This document shows, piece after piece, positions 7,110 to 15,007 of a DNA stretch of 43,508 bases (position 1 is its first letter; each line of letters begins with the position of its first letter). Position numbers and translations under genes: made by a program. This stretch comes from Pseudomonadota bacterium. Its GTDB lineage: Bacteria; Pseudomonadota; Gammaproteobacteria; Steroidobacterales; SZUA-146. The notes under the pieces were generated by a model, which was not told where the DNA came from, did not search any database, and saw only the letters and a program-made list of their open reading frames with translations. The stretch lies in the NCBI GenBank assembly GCA_039028935.1, contig JBCCHD010000032.1:1-43508 (forward strand). Reading direction: 5' to 3'.

Positions 7110-7301
7110 ATGGCTAACAAAAAACCAGACCTTTACGCTTACACGATCATCGAGACTGCCGGCGAAGAAACCAAAGACTTTTGGCAACGTGTCGGGTCAG
7201 CATGGAGAAACCAAGACGGTTCGATCAACGTTTCACTGAACGCCCTACCCGTCAACGGCCGGTTGCACATCCGCGAGCCGAAGGCGGACGATGAGAGCTA
7301 A
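7110..7301 (+). CDS. Small conserved plasmid protein, 63 aa (copy 1)
   Basis: A 63-aa protein with the pattern L-Y-A-Y-T-I, then FWQRVGSAW, then DGSIN and a PVNGRLHIREP strand. It resembles small conserved proteins of conjugative plasmids that carry a similar FW-x-x-VG-x-x-W pattern; their function is unknown. It is paralogous (roughly 70 % identical by eye) to 41794-41985, and the two share their leader sequence, so a whole gene-plus-leader unit was duplicated. GAGCAAG before ATG 7110 is the ribosome site. Confidence 0.8.
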   Translation: MANKKPDLYAYTIIETAGEETKDFWQRVGSAWRNQDGSINVSLNALPVNGRLHIREPKADDES

Positions 7302-7312
7302 CCACTCTCACC

Positions 7313-7345
7313 AAGTGCCCCCCGCTCTTTAGCAATCGGGCACTT
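7313..7345. terminator. Inverted repeat between convergent genes, possible terminator
   Basis: AAGTGCCC and GGGCACTT pair with a 17-nt loop between the convergent 63-aa and winged-helix genes. There is no clean T-run on either strand, so its function as a terminator is uncertain. Confidence 0.35.
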
Positions 7346-7357
7346 TGAATCGGATGG

Positions 7358-7714
7358 TCAGGGCATAGCCCTACCATTCGATTCCACGTATTCACACAGC
7401 TTCTTAAACACGCGCTTACCTTTTGGCGTGATCCGAATCGAGCGATCCCGCGCGTTACCATGTTTGGTCACTGTCTCGACCAGCCCAGGTCCCTTCGCTT
7501 CTTTGTCAGCGCGACCTTTACCAACGTGGAGCATGGCCTGAACCACGCGCGCGTATTCCTGGTTGCGCGAGCCTCCGGCAACTTCGGCCATTGTTTTACC
7601 TTCGTGCTCGACGAAAAACATAAAATCGCGCAACTGAGAAATTTTGATAATGCCTGACCGCTCTAGGCTATCGAGTAACTTGTGAAGGTCCGTGAATTCA
7701 CGATTTCCATTCAT
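7358..7714 (-). CDS. Winged-helix (MarR-like) DNA-binding protein
   Basis: A 118-aa protein with a helix-turn-helix region (about residues 25-60, ending SRNQEYARVVQAML) and a wing ending in RITPKGKRVFKKL, the hallmark C-terminal part of MarR-type winged helices. It is likely a transcription regulator. ATG 7714 has AAAAGGAAT upstream; the frame upstream overlaps the preceding gene. Last of three minus-strand genes after the methyltransferase leader, so it may control that unit (inference). Confidence 0.7.
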   Translation of the reverse strand: MNGNREFTDLHKLLDSLERSGIIKISQLRDFMFFVEHEGKTMAEVAGGSRNQEYARVVQAMLHVGKGRADKEAKGPGLVETVTKHGNARDRSIRITPKGKRVFKKLCEYVESNGRAMP

Positions 7715-7719
7715 TGCTT

Positions 7720-7980
7720 TTATTCCTTTTCCATGGAAGTCGTCGTTGGCTGATCCGGCCAAGGGCCTAACACTGCATCGATAACTTGGAGCCAGTTTAA
7801 CCGCCTAAACGCGGGATTCGTATGTGTCGCGAGTGACCGCCAGAAAAGGAATATCAGTTGATCTTCTTGTTTCCGTCCTCTACACCATAGGTGCCACTCA
7901 CCTTTCAGCGCCATGCGCTGTTGTGGCGCTAGAGGCGTCTGCGTCTCTAGCCACCACGTAATAACATTGCACCCGATCAC
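7720..7980 (-). CDS. Hypothetical protein, 86 aa
   Basis: A Trp-rich small protein (WW, WHLW, FLFW) with a GTG start at 7980 overlapping the methyltransferase stop (GTGA), a sign of translational coupling. It ends six bases before the winged-helix gene. No family recognised. Because of coupling it may act together with the methyltransferase. Confidence 0.55.
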   Translation of the reverse strand: MIGCNVITWWLETQTPLAPQQRMALKGEWHLWCRGRKQEDQLIFLFWRSLATHTNPAFRRLNWLQVIDAVLGPWPDQPTTTSMEKE

Positions 7981-8771
7981 GCGACCGCCTCAAATAAAGA
8001 GCCTTGCTCGCCCGTGCAATCTCTGTCGCGAAAATCAACACAAGCCAGCTCAACAACGGGCTTAACGCCCTTCCAAGACTCGGCGCAAAAGCTGGTATCA
8101 ATTCCCATGCCAATGTCTAAGGCCAAACCTGTTTGCTCACAAAACGCCTTGTACTTATCCGACTCTCGCCGCTCAAAGCATTGGACACCGGAATATTGAA
8201 AACCGCTTGATTGCTGCGGGATGATAAAAACGCCTTCGTCTGCGATCTCGCTCGCAACGTCAATCACTTTGAATTCGGCTTCGCCGCCGTGATAACGCAC
8301 GCCTTCACTGCCTCGAAAGGTTCTGACGCGTCCGAACGGTGGGTTACTGATCGCGCTATGAAACCGGCCTAGCTTGCGCAACGCCTCGACGTCCGTAACG
8401 TCCATGCAAATCCAGGTCGCTTCGGGAACCAGCTTCTTTCCAATCCGCACATACTCGGGATTGATCTCGACGCACGTCACGTCCGCGCCTCGATGCCTCA
8501 GCAGCGTTGTATAGGCCAGTACGCCAATACCCGCGCAAAGGTCGATGATCCGCCGCCCTGTGTTGTCTGGTGCCGTACCAAGCTCTAAAGCAGCTTCCCA
8601 CGCCAAATCCAACGGCGTAAAAAACGCACCGGCGTCGCCGTTGATGGTGTTCGCACCTTCATGGTAATTCGCAAAAACAAACTCTTTCTCGTCGTCTGTC
8701 AGTACGTCCTTGTCCAGCAGTTCCATTGCCGCCTGATGATTCCGTGATTCTTGCTTAGTAAGTTTAGCCAT
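7977..8771 (-). CDS. DNA N6-adenine methyltransferase-like protein
   Basis: A 264-aa Rossmann-fold methyltransferase. Motif I is IIDLCAGIG (about residues 75-83), preceded by FFTPLDLAWEAA, a target- or cofactor-associated stretch common in type I/N6A enzymes. The acidic end of strand 2 is CVEINPEY (100-107), and catalytic motif IV is NPPFG (143-147). No restriction partner is nearby, so an orphan methylase that protects the plasmid or marks host DNA is likely. ATG 8771 has a GAGGGG ribosome site; the longer frame to 9140 reads through the conserved leader. Leader-driven expression suggests use soon after conjugative entry (inference). Confidence 0.85.
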   Translation of the reverse strand: MAKLTKQESRNHQAAMELLDKDVLTDDEKEFVFANYHEGANTINGDAGAFFTPLDLAWEAALELGTAPDNTGRRIIDLCAGIGVLAYTTLLRHRGADVTCVEINPEYVRIGKKLVPEATWICMDVTDVEALRKLGRFHSAISNPPFGRVRTFRGSEGVRYHGGEAEFKVIDVASEIADEGVFIIPQQSSGFQYSGVQCFERRESDKYKAFCEQTGLALDIGMGIDTSFCAESWKGVKPVVELACVDFRDRDCTGEQGSLFEAVA

Positions 8772-9147
8772 TGCTGTTCCCCTCGGTTTCGTGTGTTGAG
8801 CGTGAGCGCCATGCGCCATCGCTCCTGCACGACTGGCGAAGTCTGGGGTAGCAAATGGAAAGGGAATGGTGCGGGATGGAGGCCGCTGGTGCGGCCCGCA
8901 GCGCAGCGAGGACACGGGCAACGACTGACCCGGTTGACCTTGAAATGCGCGAGTGGCGAAGCCCTTAGCAATTCTTGAGAGCGCGTGAATACGCGCGTAA
9001 AACAGGTAGGCGAAAACAACATCGCTTTCGCGTTGTTGGCCTAGCCCTATGGCTTTATTCCTTGACGGTAGACTGCTTAAAGCAGACTGCTTACCGCCGT
9101 TTGTAGGCGCGGGATCAAAGATCCCCAAACGGCTGTGCATGACACTC
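8772..9147 (-). promoter_or_regulatory. Long structured leader, copy 2 (methyltransferase)
   Basis: A 376-bp region without a credible gene. It holds the leader core (8887-8915) and several hairpins: the bulged element at 9096-9133, an inverted repeat at about 9067-9094 and GCGCGT with ACGCGC near 8983. With the leader of the ParB-like gene it also shares GCTAAGGGC and TTGCTACCCC blocks (minus strand). Confidence 0.6.
9096..9133. repeat. Bulged hairpin element, copy 2
   Basis: GCCGTTTG pairs with CAAACGGC, and the inner stem GGGATC pairs with GATCCC around AAA. The bulge TAGGCGC is on the same side as in copies 1 and 3. On the minus strand this bulge reads GCGCCTA, the plasmid's promoter-associated motif. 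Confidence 0.75.
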
Positions 9148-9345
9148 CTATTTGTTGTGGCGATCGCCGGGAGCCGCTCGCTGCTCTCGGTTCACGCGAT
9201 CTCGAATTTCCTCTCGATCGACACGCATATCGCGTGGTGCTTTCGTTCCAAGTCGTACTTGGTTTCCTTTGACGCCGAGTACCGTGAGTTCTACTTCGTC
9301 ACCTATGCAAATCGTCTCCCCGATTCGTCTGGTAAGAATGAGCAT
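9148..9345 (-). CDS. csrA: CsrA/RsmA-family post-transcriptional regulator
   Basis: A 65-aa RNA-binding protein that represses or stabilises mRNAs by binding GGA motifs in leaders. The full family signature is present: [38 protein letters not shown] and VDREEI, matching the usual length of 60-65. ATG 9345 has a perfect GGAGG ribosome site 5 nt upstream; the in-frame extension to 9384 lies in the preceding gene. It is the last gene of the ardC-164 aa-synthase-csrA unit. Plasmid-borne CsrA homologues are known to rewire host behaviour; here the target set is unknown. Confidence 0.95.
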   Translation of the reverse strand: MLILTRRIGETICIGDEVELTVLGVKGNQVRLGTKAPRDMRVDREEIRDRVNREQRAAPGDRHNK

Positions 9346-9355
9346 AAAGCCTCCA

Positions 9356-10729
9356 TTAGAAGCTCGAACTGTCGATGGAGGCACGGGTATCGCTGTCGCG
9401 ATAAATCATGCGGTAGTCGTCGACGTCTGAGCTGCGACATTCATAAAGTTCAGCCTCTACAGGAACGAATGGGCGCGACAACTGCGTTGTCGTGCATCCT
9501 GAGAAAGCGGCTCTGATGGTGTTATCGAAACCACGCCTGAACCGCGTGATCTCGTCTTTAGGCATGATGATGTTGACTAACACCGTGCCATTTTCAGTAA
9601 GTCGTGACTTGACCAACTGAAAATACTCGAGCGTGAGCAAGTGGGATGGAATCGAGGTTTCGTGGCTGAATGTGTCTAACACAATCAGGTCGTACGAAAC
9701 GTCACTTGCAAGCAAGAACGCTCGCGCATCGGATACGGTCAGATCGAAGTCTGGCGAATCGATGCCAAGAAACTCTGCGCCAATCTCGTTGAGCGCAGAA
9801 TCAACATCAACGAACTTTATCGTTGTGTCGGTAGTATCGCGGCCGCGGCCGAAGGTGAAACCGCCAGCTCCTAAAACCAGTACAGATTTTGGCTTGAGCG
9901 CATCGCGGCCTTTGAAGGCGCGATCTTCAAAATACTCGATGTACTGATGGCCTTGGTCATTCGCGTTAGTACGGCTTGCAGAACTATCGTTAATGTCTAA
10001 CACAAGCGCCCCGTCAGCCATGTCGACGGTGCGGTAATTGGCGAACGGAGTCGTTCGCATAAATGTCGAATTCTCAAACGCAACGTTGAGAAAAACGACA
10101 ATCGCACTGACACAAAGTGCGATGACAAACTTGTACTCGGTGCGCGTGCTTGGGATCAATAAGTAGGCGATCAACAAGAGCGCCGAATCAATGGCGATGG
10201 CCCAACCAACGCCGAGGTAATACATGATGACCAATGTCGTCAGCAGCCCACCGACGACGTTGCCCCAGGTGCTTAGATTCAGGGCATTACCGGCTTGCTC
10301 TGAGGCGTGCTCTCCCCGCGTGTAGTTAATCAAAATAACGACCGTCTCAGCCAGCAAGTAGACGATCGGCGCGAGGATGATAAGGACATAGAAAGCGACC
10401 GCGACCAGTTGCGGTAATACCTTCAAGGTGTATTCAAAAAAGAATCCAGCCGCGACATAGGAAAGCCCGACGCCGGCGAGCAGCGCGACCGCGCCCAGGT
10501 TGCGTTGCAGTCGAGCAGCGTGTCCGTCTTTCAGCAACCCACCACGCCAGTAGCCGGTTGCCAGCGCAGCAAGAAAACCCGTAACAACAAGGCTGGTGAT
10601 AATAGTATTCGAGCCAACGAAGGGAACCAGTTGGCGCAATGCAATCATTTGCAGAGACACGCTCACGAAGCCTTCCACGATCAATATGCCGATCGTGAGT
10701 TCGCGAGTTAAGGCACGTTCGGTATTCAT
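9356..10729 (-). CDS. Membrane spermidine-synthase-like protein
   Basis: A 457-aa protein with seven or so N-terminal spans (residues about 12-220) and a C-terminal SAM-binding Rossmann domain of spermidine-synthase type. Motifs are [13 protein letters not shown] (284-296), FVDVDSAL (306-313), VSDARAFL (332-339) and [10 protein letters not shown] (346-355), followed by [14 protein letters not shown]. This is the layout of proteins annotated as fused MFS/spermidine synthase. Polyamine synthesis is not certain, because the usual substrate-binding residues cannot be verified by eye. ATG 10729 overlaps the upstream stop (ATGA), and csrA follows after 10 nt. Confidence 0.8.
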   Translation of the reverse strand: MNTERALTRELTIGILIVEGFVSVSLQMIALRQLVPFVGSNTIITSLVVTGFLAALATGYWRGGLLKDGHAARLQRNLGAVALLAGVGLSYVAAGFFFEYTLKVLPQLVAVAFYVLIILAPIVYLLAETVVILINYTRGEHASEQAGNALNLSTWGNVVGGLLTTLVIMYYLGVGWAIAIDSALLLIAYLLIPSTRTEYKFVIALCVSAIVVFLNVAFENSTFMRTTPFANYRTVDMADGALVLDINDSSASRTNANDQGHQYIEYFEDRAFKGRDALKPKSVLVLGAGGFTFGRGRDTTDTTIKFVDVDSALNEIGAEFLGIDSPDFDLTVSDARAFLLASDVSYDLIVLDTFSHETSIPSHLLTLEYFQLVKSRLTENGTVLVNIIMPKDEITRFRRGFDNTIRAAFSGCTTTQLSRPFVPVEAELYECRSSDVDDYRMIYRDSDTRASIDSSSF

Positions 10730-11220
10730 AAGAACGGCCAGTCCGGATGCAACGCTTTGAGGATTTGCGGATGAAGCGGGAACGTTTTTGGCGATCGATG
10801 CTCTTGGGATTTAGATCGGTTCTTATGCGAAAGGCGCTGAACAAAGAGATAGGTATCGTCACGCTTGACCAGCTCGCCCGATCGGATCTCGCCTAACGAA
10901 GAAAGCGCGGCGCGCTGCTTTGCCGCGTAGTCGTTGTAGATCGATTTATCGATGTCGGTAGGCACGGCCATGCTTACCAGCTTCACGACTTGTCCGTTTC
11001 TAATCGCGGCCCAATGTTGTCCTAAACTCTCATCGCTCAAGTAGTGCCTCCACGCTGAAAAATATGAGAAAGGATCACCCGAAGGTGATCCTTTCACAAA
11101 ACGCCAAATCCACGGTCGCTCTAAAAAGAGTTCGGTGGAACGCCGTAATGGTTTCAGCCGGAGCCTAACCACAGTCCAAAACCTCGCCGCGCGAGGGCTA
11201 ATGACTGTGTGCGCGATCAT
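10726..11220 (-). CDS. Hypothetical protein, 164 aa
   Basis: A basic N-terminal third, rich in Arg and Trp (RFWTVVRLRLKPLRR), and a soluble C-terminal part with a His/Lys-rich tail. Start and stop both share ATGA with neighbours (ardC upstream, synthase downstream), strong evidence for a coupled operon. Odd: codons for VKGSPSGDPFS lie in a perfect 12-bp hairpin with a TTCG loop on the coding strand, which looks like a terminator. No family recognised. Confidence 0.6.
   Translation of the reverse strand: MIAHTVISPRAARFWTVVRLRLKPLRRSTELFLERPWIWRFVKGSPSGDPFSYFSAWRHYLSDESLGQHWAAIRNGQVVKLVSMAVPTDIDKSIYNDYAAKQRAALSSLGEIRSGELVKRDDTYLFVQRLSHKNRSKSQEHRSPKTFPLHPQILKALHPDWPFL
11068..11095 (-). terminator. 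Terminator-like hairpin inside an ORF
   Basis: GAAAGGATCACC and GGTGATCCTTTC pair perfectly over 12 bp. The minus-strand RNA has a stable UUCG loop, followed by an interrupted T-rich stretch (TCATATTTTTC). It lies inside the 164-aa gene about 120 nt after ardC, so it could attenuate transcription into the synthase and csrA. Confidence 0.5.
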
Positions 11221-12122
11221 GCGACGTCTGTCTTGCGAACGGTTTGTTCGATCTCACCGCCATTCATAAGAAAGCGATGAGCAAGAGACGCAGCCGCAGC
11301 AGCACGAAAAAAATAACGCTCGTCGTTCTCGAGTGCGGACATCCAAGATTGCAGATAGGACGCGTGATCGTCGTACCGCCCTTGAATGCCAATCTCAGCA
11401 CAGCCAAAGGCAGCACCGAGTTCCGCAACAAGTTCTTCAAACGCTATGGCTTTCTTATCGCTTTCAGCTCCGGTAATTCGCGGTCTCGCCAGTCGGCTTT
11501 TGTGACCAGTCGAATGTATCAATTCGTGGATTAGAACCCCTGCATACGCGGGGCCATCTACGAATTGCCGAACCAGGTGTACTTCGTCCGTCGAGGGCCT
11601 ATAGAAACATCTATTCCCTCCGCGCACGATGCACAAGCCAGTGGCTTTGCAGTACACAGAAGCGATTTGGTCTACTGCGTTAACGATCTCCGTTTCTTCA
11701 TACTCGCGAATCTCCGGCTGTTGAGGTAAGTCCTCGAGGCCGTCAATCTGCGCGATGTTGAAAACAGTGAAACGCTTCAACATTGGAAAGGATTGTTCTT
11801 CCGTTCCGCCGTTGGGTGTATCTACTTCACGCGTGAGCGTTTTGTAGTACACGCAGCCGACACCTTTTTCGCCTTTTCTAACTCGCCCACCGAGCGCTTG
11901 CGCTTGCTTGAAAGTAAGCCACGCGTTGTGCTCGTAGCCGAAATCATCCATCGCCATCCAGAGAATGACGATGTTGATGCCTGTATAGCCGTCTTTCGTC
12001 GACCAATTGAACGGCATCGTTGCTACGCCGGTATGCTCCCATTGTTTCCGCCAAGGCAGATCACCAGATTGCATACGTTCGAGCAGTTTGCGAGTTAAAT
12101 CTCGCTGCACATTAGTAGTCAT
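11217..12122 (-). CDS. ardC: ArdC-type antirestriction protein
   Basis: A 301-aa two-domain protein. The N-terminal part (about 1-125) matches the ssDNA-binding ArdC domain (DWRKQ-type W-R-K-Q-W start, YTGINIVILW, FKQAQALGG-x-VRKGEKG). The C-terminal part (about 145-290) is a zincin-like metallopeptidase with HELIHSTGH (199-207; His 199, Glu 200, His 203) and a downstream FEELVAELGA helix. ArdC protects incoming single-stranded plasmid DNA from host restriction. ATG 12122 has a GGAG ribosome site; the longer frame to 12206 lacks one. First gene of an operon with the 164-aa protein, synthase and csrA. Confidence 0.93.
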   Translation of the reverse strand: MTTNVQRDLTRKLLERMQSGDLPWRKQWEHTGVATMPFNWSTKDGYTGINIVILWMAMDDFGYEHNAWLTFKQAQALGGRVRKGEKGVGCVYYKTLTREVDTPNGGTEEQSFPMLKRFTVFNIAQIDGLEDLPQQPEIREYEETEIVNAVDQIASVYCKATGLCIVRGGNRCFYRPSTDEVHLVRQFVDGPAYAGVLIHELIHSTGHKSRLARPRITGAESDKKAIAFEELVAELGAAFGCAEIGIQGRYDDHASYLQSWMSALENDERYFFRAAAAASLAHRFLMNGGEIEQTVRKTDVA

Positions 12123-12210
12123 GTTGTCTTCTCCAACCCCTGAAAAGCCGAGGTGCGCGCGACGCCGGTAGGCATCTACAAATGAAGGGTACGATGCGCC
12201 CCTCAAGTGT

Positions 12211-12438
12211 TCAGTTGTCTAAACTGGTCACCTCCTGATCCGAGTCGTGTCGAAGAAGGCACGAAGTTCGAGTGCGTATCTCATCATCCGTTGGGCGTTC
12301 GTCAATAAATGCGTAGGTTCCGTTGTCATAAAACTGCAAAAATCCCCATTCAATTTCTGCATCGGTTTGGTTTAACTTCGGTGGATGTTTCCACCACACC
12401 AAACGTTCTGTGACAACAAGTTGATCCTGATCGCCCAT
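12211..12438 (-). CDS. Hypothetical protein, 75 aa
   Basis: A small acidic soluble protein with a Trp/Tyr-rich centre (WGFLQFYDNGTYAFID) and no membrane span. It lies 88 nt upstream of ardC on the same strand and may be the first gene of that unit. The ribosome site is weak. No family recognised. Confidence 0.5.
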   Translation of the reverse strand: MGDQDQLVVTERLVWWKHPPKLNQTDAEIEWGFLQFYDNGTYAFIDERPTDDEIRTRTSCLLRHDSDQEVTSLDN

Positions 12439-12529
12439 TTATAAACTTCGTCGATAATATTAGTTCCAGATCGTTAGCAATCAGTGTTCATCAATTCGTC
12501 CGACAGGTATAAACTCGTCAGCAGCCCTT

Positions 12530-12547
12530 AGCTGTGCTCGCACAGCT
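12530..12547 (-). terminator. Hairpin at the end of the transfer operon
   Basis: AGCTGTGC and GCACAGCT form a perfect 8-bp hairpin 5 nt after the stop of the last transfer-operon gene. There is no T-run, so termination may need Rho. Confidence 0.4.
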
Positions 12548-12552
12548 TCGGG

Positions 12553-12780
12553 TTAGGAGGTCTCGACCCTGTAGGCGCAGGTAGAGGCCTCCGCCTTTCC
12601 CTGCCCAGGGGCGTTGTGGTGAGAAAGGACCCGGTTGAAATGGGCTTGCGCTTGCTCAAGCACCTGATTTCGGTCGGGTCCTGTGAAAGTAATTTCATCG
12701 CCACGTACAGTCCTGCTTACTGACCAAAGCCCATCTCTCGTAGGCTTTACATCATTGATTTTCAGACGAATCCCGACCAT
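12553..12780 (-). CDS. Hypothetical protein at the end of the transfer operon, 75 aa
   Basis: A small soluble protein with a short strand-rich start (IRLKINDVKPTRDGLWSVSR) and an amphipathic helix (about residues 35-55). ATG 12780 overlaps the stop of the Cys-rich protein (TGATG), so it is translationally coupled and closes the type IV secretion operon. The C-terminal codons happen to include a TGCGCCTACAG string. No family recognised. Confidence 0.6.
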   Translation of the reverse strand: MVGIRLKINDVKPTRDGLWSVSRTVRGDEITFTGPDRNQVLEQAQAHFNRVLSHHNAPGQGKAEASTCAYRVETS

Positions 12781-13505
12781 CAATTGTTGCCTGCTAGTAC
12801 GTCCTCGCAAAGCTGCGGGTTGTCTTCACAGATCGGGTGAACGAAATCGGGCGCATCCCCTTCGTCCTCGTCCGAAGTATCGTCCTCGGCCAGCGCGTCA
12901 TCGCACAATCCGGGGTTATCGGCGCAGATCGGCGGTAGATCGTCGTCAATGGGGCCTGGCTCAAGCTCTGAGCAGTCCGCTTCGGGGTTTTCAAGGCAAG
13001 CCTCTAGCTCGGCCTGGGCGAGCGCAGCGGCTTCCTCAGCGGCTTCATACGCCGCCTCGTCTTCCTCTGTGGGGCACAGATAGGGAGCGTCGATACAAAT
13101 CTGAGGGGTCAAGCTGAATTCCGCTGGTTGAGGGCCAGCCGAGTACGCAACCGCCTCCGGCGAGTTTGCTTCGGCATAGGCCAAAGCGTCGTTCACAGCA
13201 CCGTCGGACGTGTCCCAAGACGGCAGTCGTGTGCAGTAGGACCGAACATGGAAATGGCTTCGGTGACGCTTGAGGTAAATCAGCGGCGGTTGCCAGCATT
13301 TGACGAATACCGATGGGCACTCACCTAGAACGAATCCAGTTGTCGCGCACATCAAGAATGCGCTGGCCATGTCCTTCTTGTTGTCGTCGTCGAAGTCGTA
13401 TGGCCCTGCAACAGCAGGCGGCGCAGAGAGGGCAAAACACAGTCCTAAGACTGTGAGTAGTCCGGCAAATCTACGTGCCGGTCGATGCGAGTTGAGGTTG
13501 TTCAT
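12780..13505 (-). CDS. Exported Cys-rich acidic protein of the transfer operon
   Basis: A 241-aa protein with a Sec signal peptide (cleavage after AVA near residue 33). A first region holds several Cys residues (MCATTGFVLGECPSVFVKCW), followed by an acidic, Ala/Glu-rich low-complexity C-terminus. Within it the motif I-C-x-D-x-P-x-L-C appears three times (ICIDAPYLC, ICADNPGLC, ICEDNPQLC). It could be a distant TrbM-like periplasmic transfer protein; this is weak. ATG 13505 has a strong GGAGG site and overlaps the lipoprotein gene by 35 nt. Confidence 0.7.
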   Translation of the reverse strand: MNNLNSHRPARRFAGLLTVLGLCFALSAPPAVAGPYDFDDDNKKDMASAFLMCATTGFVLGECPSVFVKCWQPPLIYLKRHRSHFHVRSYCTRLPSWDTSDGAVNDALAYAEANSPEAVAYSAGPQPAEFSLTPQICIDAPYLCPTEEDEAAYEAAEEAAALAQAELEACLENPEADCSELEPGPIDDDLPPICADNPGLCDDALAEDDTSDEDEGDAPDFVHPICEDNPQLCEDVLAGNN

Positions 13506-14181
13506 ACTCGGCCTCCTTATCAAAGTCGAATGGGGTTAGAGATAGAAGATAACGACCGTTGTGCTCACCGGTCACATAAACCAAAACGCCCTTGGGCGGC
13601 GCCAACGAATCACGATGGCTGCCCCATGAAGCGGTTTGATGAATTACAGTCTTATCGATGCCCTGGCCGATCATCCAGTTGGTGACGGCCTCGGCGCGTT
13701 GCTGTGCGAGTTTCGCCGTTCCGACAAAACTCTGTCCATGCGAGTGACCCATCACCACGTAGTGATTACCGTCTTTGTGGTGCTTCACGATGTCACGTAG
13801 CACCGGCAGTCGTTCACTCGGCAGCACGGACGATTCGTTGTAGAACGGAATGTAGAACGGGTCTGTGACGTGGGGTACTGACACAATGGCTGCTGGCTTC
13901 GCATCAGCTAAAGCAGGTTGCGCTTCGCTAACCTGGGTTTGAGTCGGGACGCGATCACCGGCGCGCATGTCGCGGGTAATGGCGGCAAGCTCTGCTTCTC
14001 GAGACGAAGGCGCTGCAGACGATTGCGCACCGGACTTCGGCACGGTCAAATCGCGATAAATGATTCGCTCATTTTGCTGCGACTTATAGTCTCGGGATTT
14101 GTAGTCAATCGGATCTCGCTCAACGTTCGTGGCACACGACGCAAGCAAAAAAGTGGTAAGAACAAGAGCAAAATATTTCAC
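13471..14181 (-). CDS. OmpA-like lipoprotein of the T4SS operon
   Basis: A 236-aa lipoprotein: signal peptide with lipobox LLASC (Cys 16), a polar linker of about 90 residues, then an OmpA/Pal-like peptidoglycan-binding domain. The domain shows a YVVMGHSHG strand-turn, LAQQRAEAVTNWM helix and a final ASWG-x-HRD segment. It probably anchors the outer-membrane secretion complex to the cell wall and may fill the place of the small VirB7 lipoprotein (inference). It is coupled to the upstream PilL-like gene by ATGA. Confidence 0.8.
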   Translation of the reverse strand: MKYFALVLTTFLLASCATNVERDPIDYKSRDYKSQQNERIIYRDLTVPKSGAQSSAAPSSREAELAAITRDMRAGDRVPTQTQVSEAQPALADAKPAAIVSVPHVTDPFYIPFYNESSVLPSERLPVLRDIVKHHKDGNHYVVMGHSHGQSFVGTAKLAQQRAEAVTNWMIGQGIDKTVIHQTASWGSHRDSLAPPKGVLVYVTGEHNGRYLLSLTPFDFDKEAEYEQPQLASTGT

Positions 14182-14537
14182 TGTGCGCCTCCTAGGAAAA
14201 GCTCAAAAGAGACGAGCTTGTGTTCGTTGTCGATTACTACTGCTTGATCGTCCAGCGTAATAGCGAGAAGTGCATCTTCAATAGTCATTACGCGGCCGTT
14301 CGGAAGTGCAGCGGGTAGCGATTGCAAAGCGATCGCACTGGCCTCGCGCGGCGCATTACCGCCTAACGCAAGTCGGTAGCCATGTGGTTCTAAGAACCAG
14401 TCCGCGGCCTGGGCGACAGTGGTGATATGGCTTGGCAGCTCAAAGCGCACTTGAGCTTTTAATCCAGCGGAAGACGCGAACGCACTCGATGAGATAAGCC
14501 AAGTTGACGCTAGAGCGATAATCAGAAAATTCTTCAT
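14178..14537 (-). CDS. PilL/TcpQ-like periplasmic protein
   Basis: A 119-aa exported protein with a signal peptide ending at AFA (about residue 19). The mature part contains a compact domain (VAQAADWFLEPHGYRLAL ... MTIEDALLAIT ... KLVSFE) resembling the N-terminal domain of PilL/TcpQ proteins, which interact with secretin-like outer-membrane complexes. ATG 14537 overlaps the upstream stop (TAATG) with GGAG upstream; the frame to 14660 is an artefact. Together with the OmpA-like lipoprotein it makes this T4SS operon unusual. Confidence 0.65.
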   Translation of the reverse strand: MKNFLIIALASTWLISSSAFASSAGLKAQVRFELPSHITTVAQAADWFLEPHGYRLALGGNAPREASAIALQSLPAALPNGRVMTIEDALLAITLDDQAVVIDNEHKLVSFELFLGGAQ

Positions 14538-15007
14538 TACGACAATACTCCAGCAATAATTAGGGTTAGATAGACACCAGTCGCGATAACTGCGCTGGTC
14601 ACGTATTCCATTCGACGCTTGATGATTTCGTTCTCGCGGGATTTGCGAAAGATCGGCCAAAGGCCGGTCAGCATGGCAAGCAAATAACCGGGCAGAATTT
14701 TTCCGATGCTAGTGAGGTCATCGAACGTAACTAAAGCGATTAGCCAGGTAAGGGTAAGCGCCGTGAACGGGAAACTCACACAAACCTGTGCGGGTCCGTA
14801 TGGCATTTCCTCGATGTTCTGTTGAACACGATTTAGGAAAAAGAAAGTTGCGGCGCAAGCGAGCACCGCAACAGGTACGCCAGTGTGGATACCCCACACT
14901 GTTGGGAGGAATGAAGCAAGCACAAACAACGTCATCGGTGGCAGTGCCGCGAGGACAACAGGCCGTGCGATGTCGAAGTAAGATTTCACCTCAGCGGTTG
15001 CTAGCAT
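14537..15007 (-). CDS. Four-span membrane protein of the T4SS operon
   Basis: A 156-aa integral membrane protein with about four spans (residues 18-36, 39-58, 78-108, 134-155) and a charged cytoplasmic loop after GLWPIF. It is paralogous to 3498-3971. It overlaps the end of the VirB10 gene by 17 nt and has AGGA before ATG 15007. No VirB/Trb equivalent is recognised; its place between VirB10 and the PilL-like protein suggests a structural role in the channel. Confidence 0.75.
   Translation of the reverse strand: MLATAEVKSYFDIARPVVLAALPPMTLFVLASFLPTVWGIHTGVPVAVLACAATFFFLNRVQQNIEEMPYGPAQVCVSFPFTALTLTWLIALVTFDDLTSIGKILPGYLLAMLTGLWPIFRKSRENEIIKRRMEYVTSAVIATGVYLTLIIAGVLS

Noticed and set aside
8772-9140. 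N-terminal extension of the methyltransferase frame
   Set aside because: The extension is the conserved structured leader; ATG 8771 has a strong ribosome site and matches the expected domain start.
12571-12580. Another GCGCCTAC promoter motif near the transfer operon end
   Set aside because: It lies inside the last codons of the 75-aa gene and no -10 precedes it.
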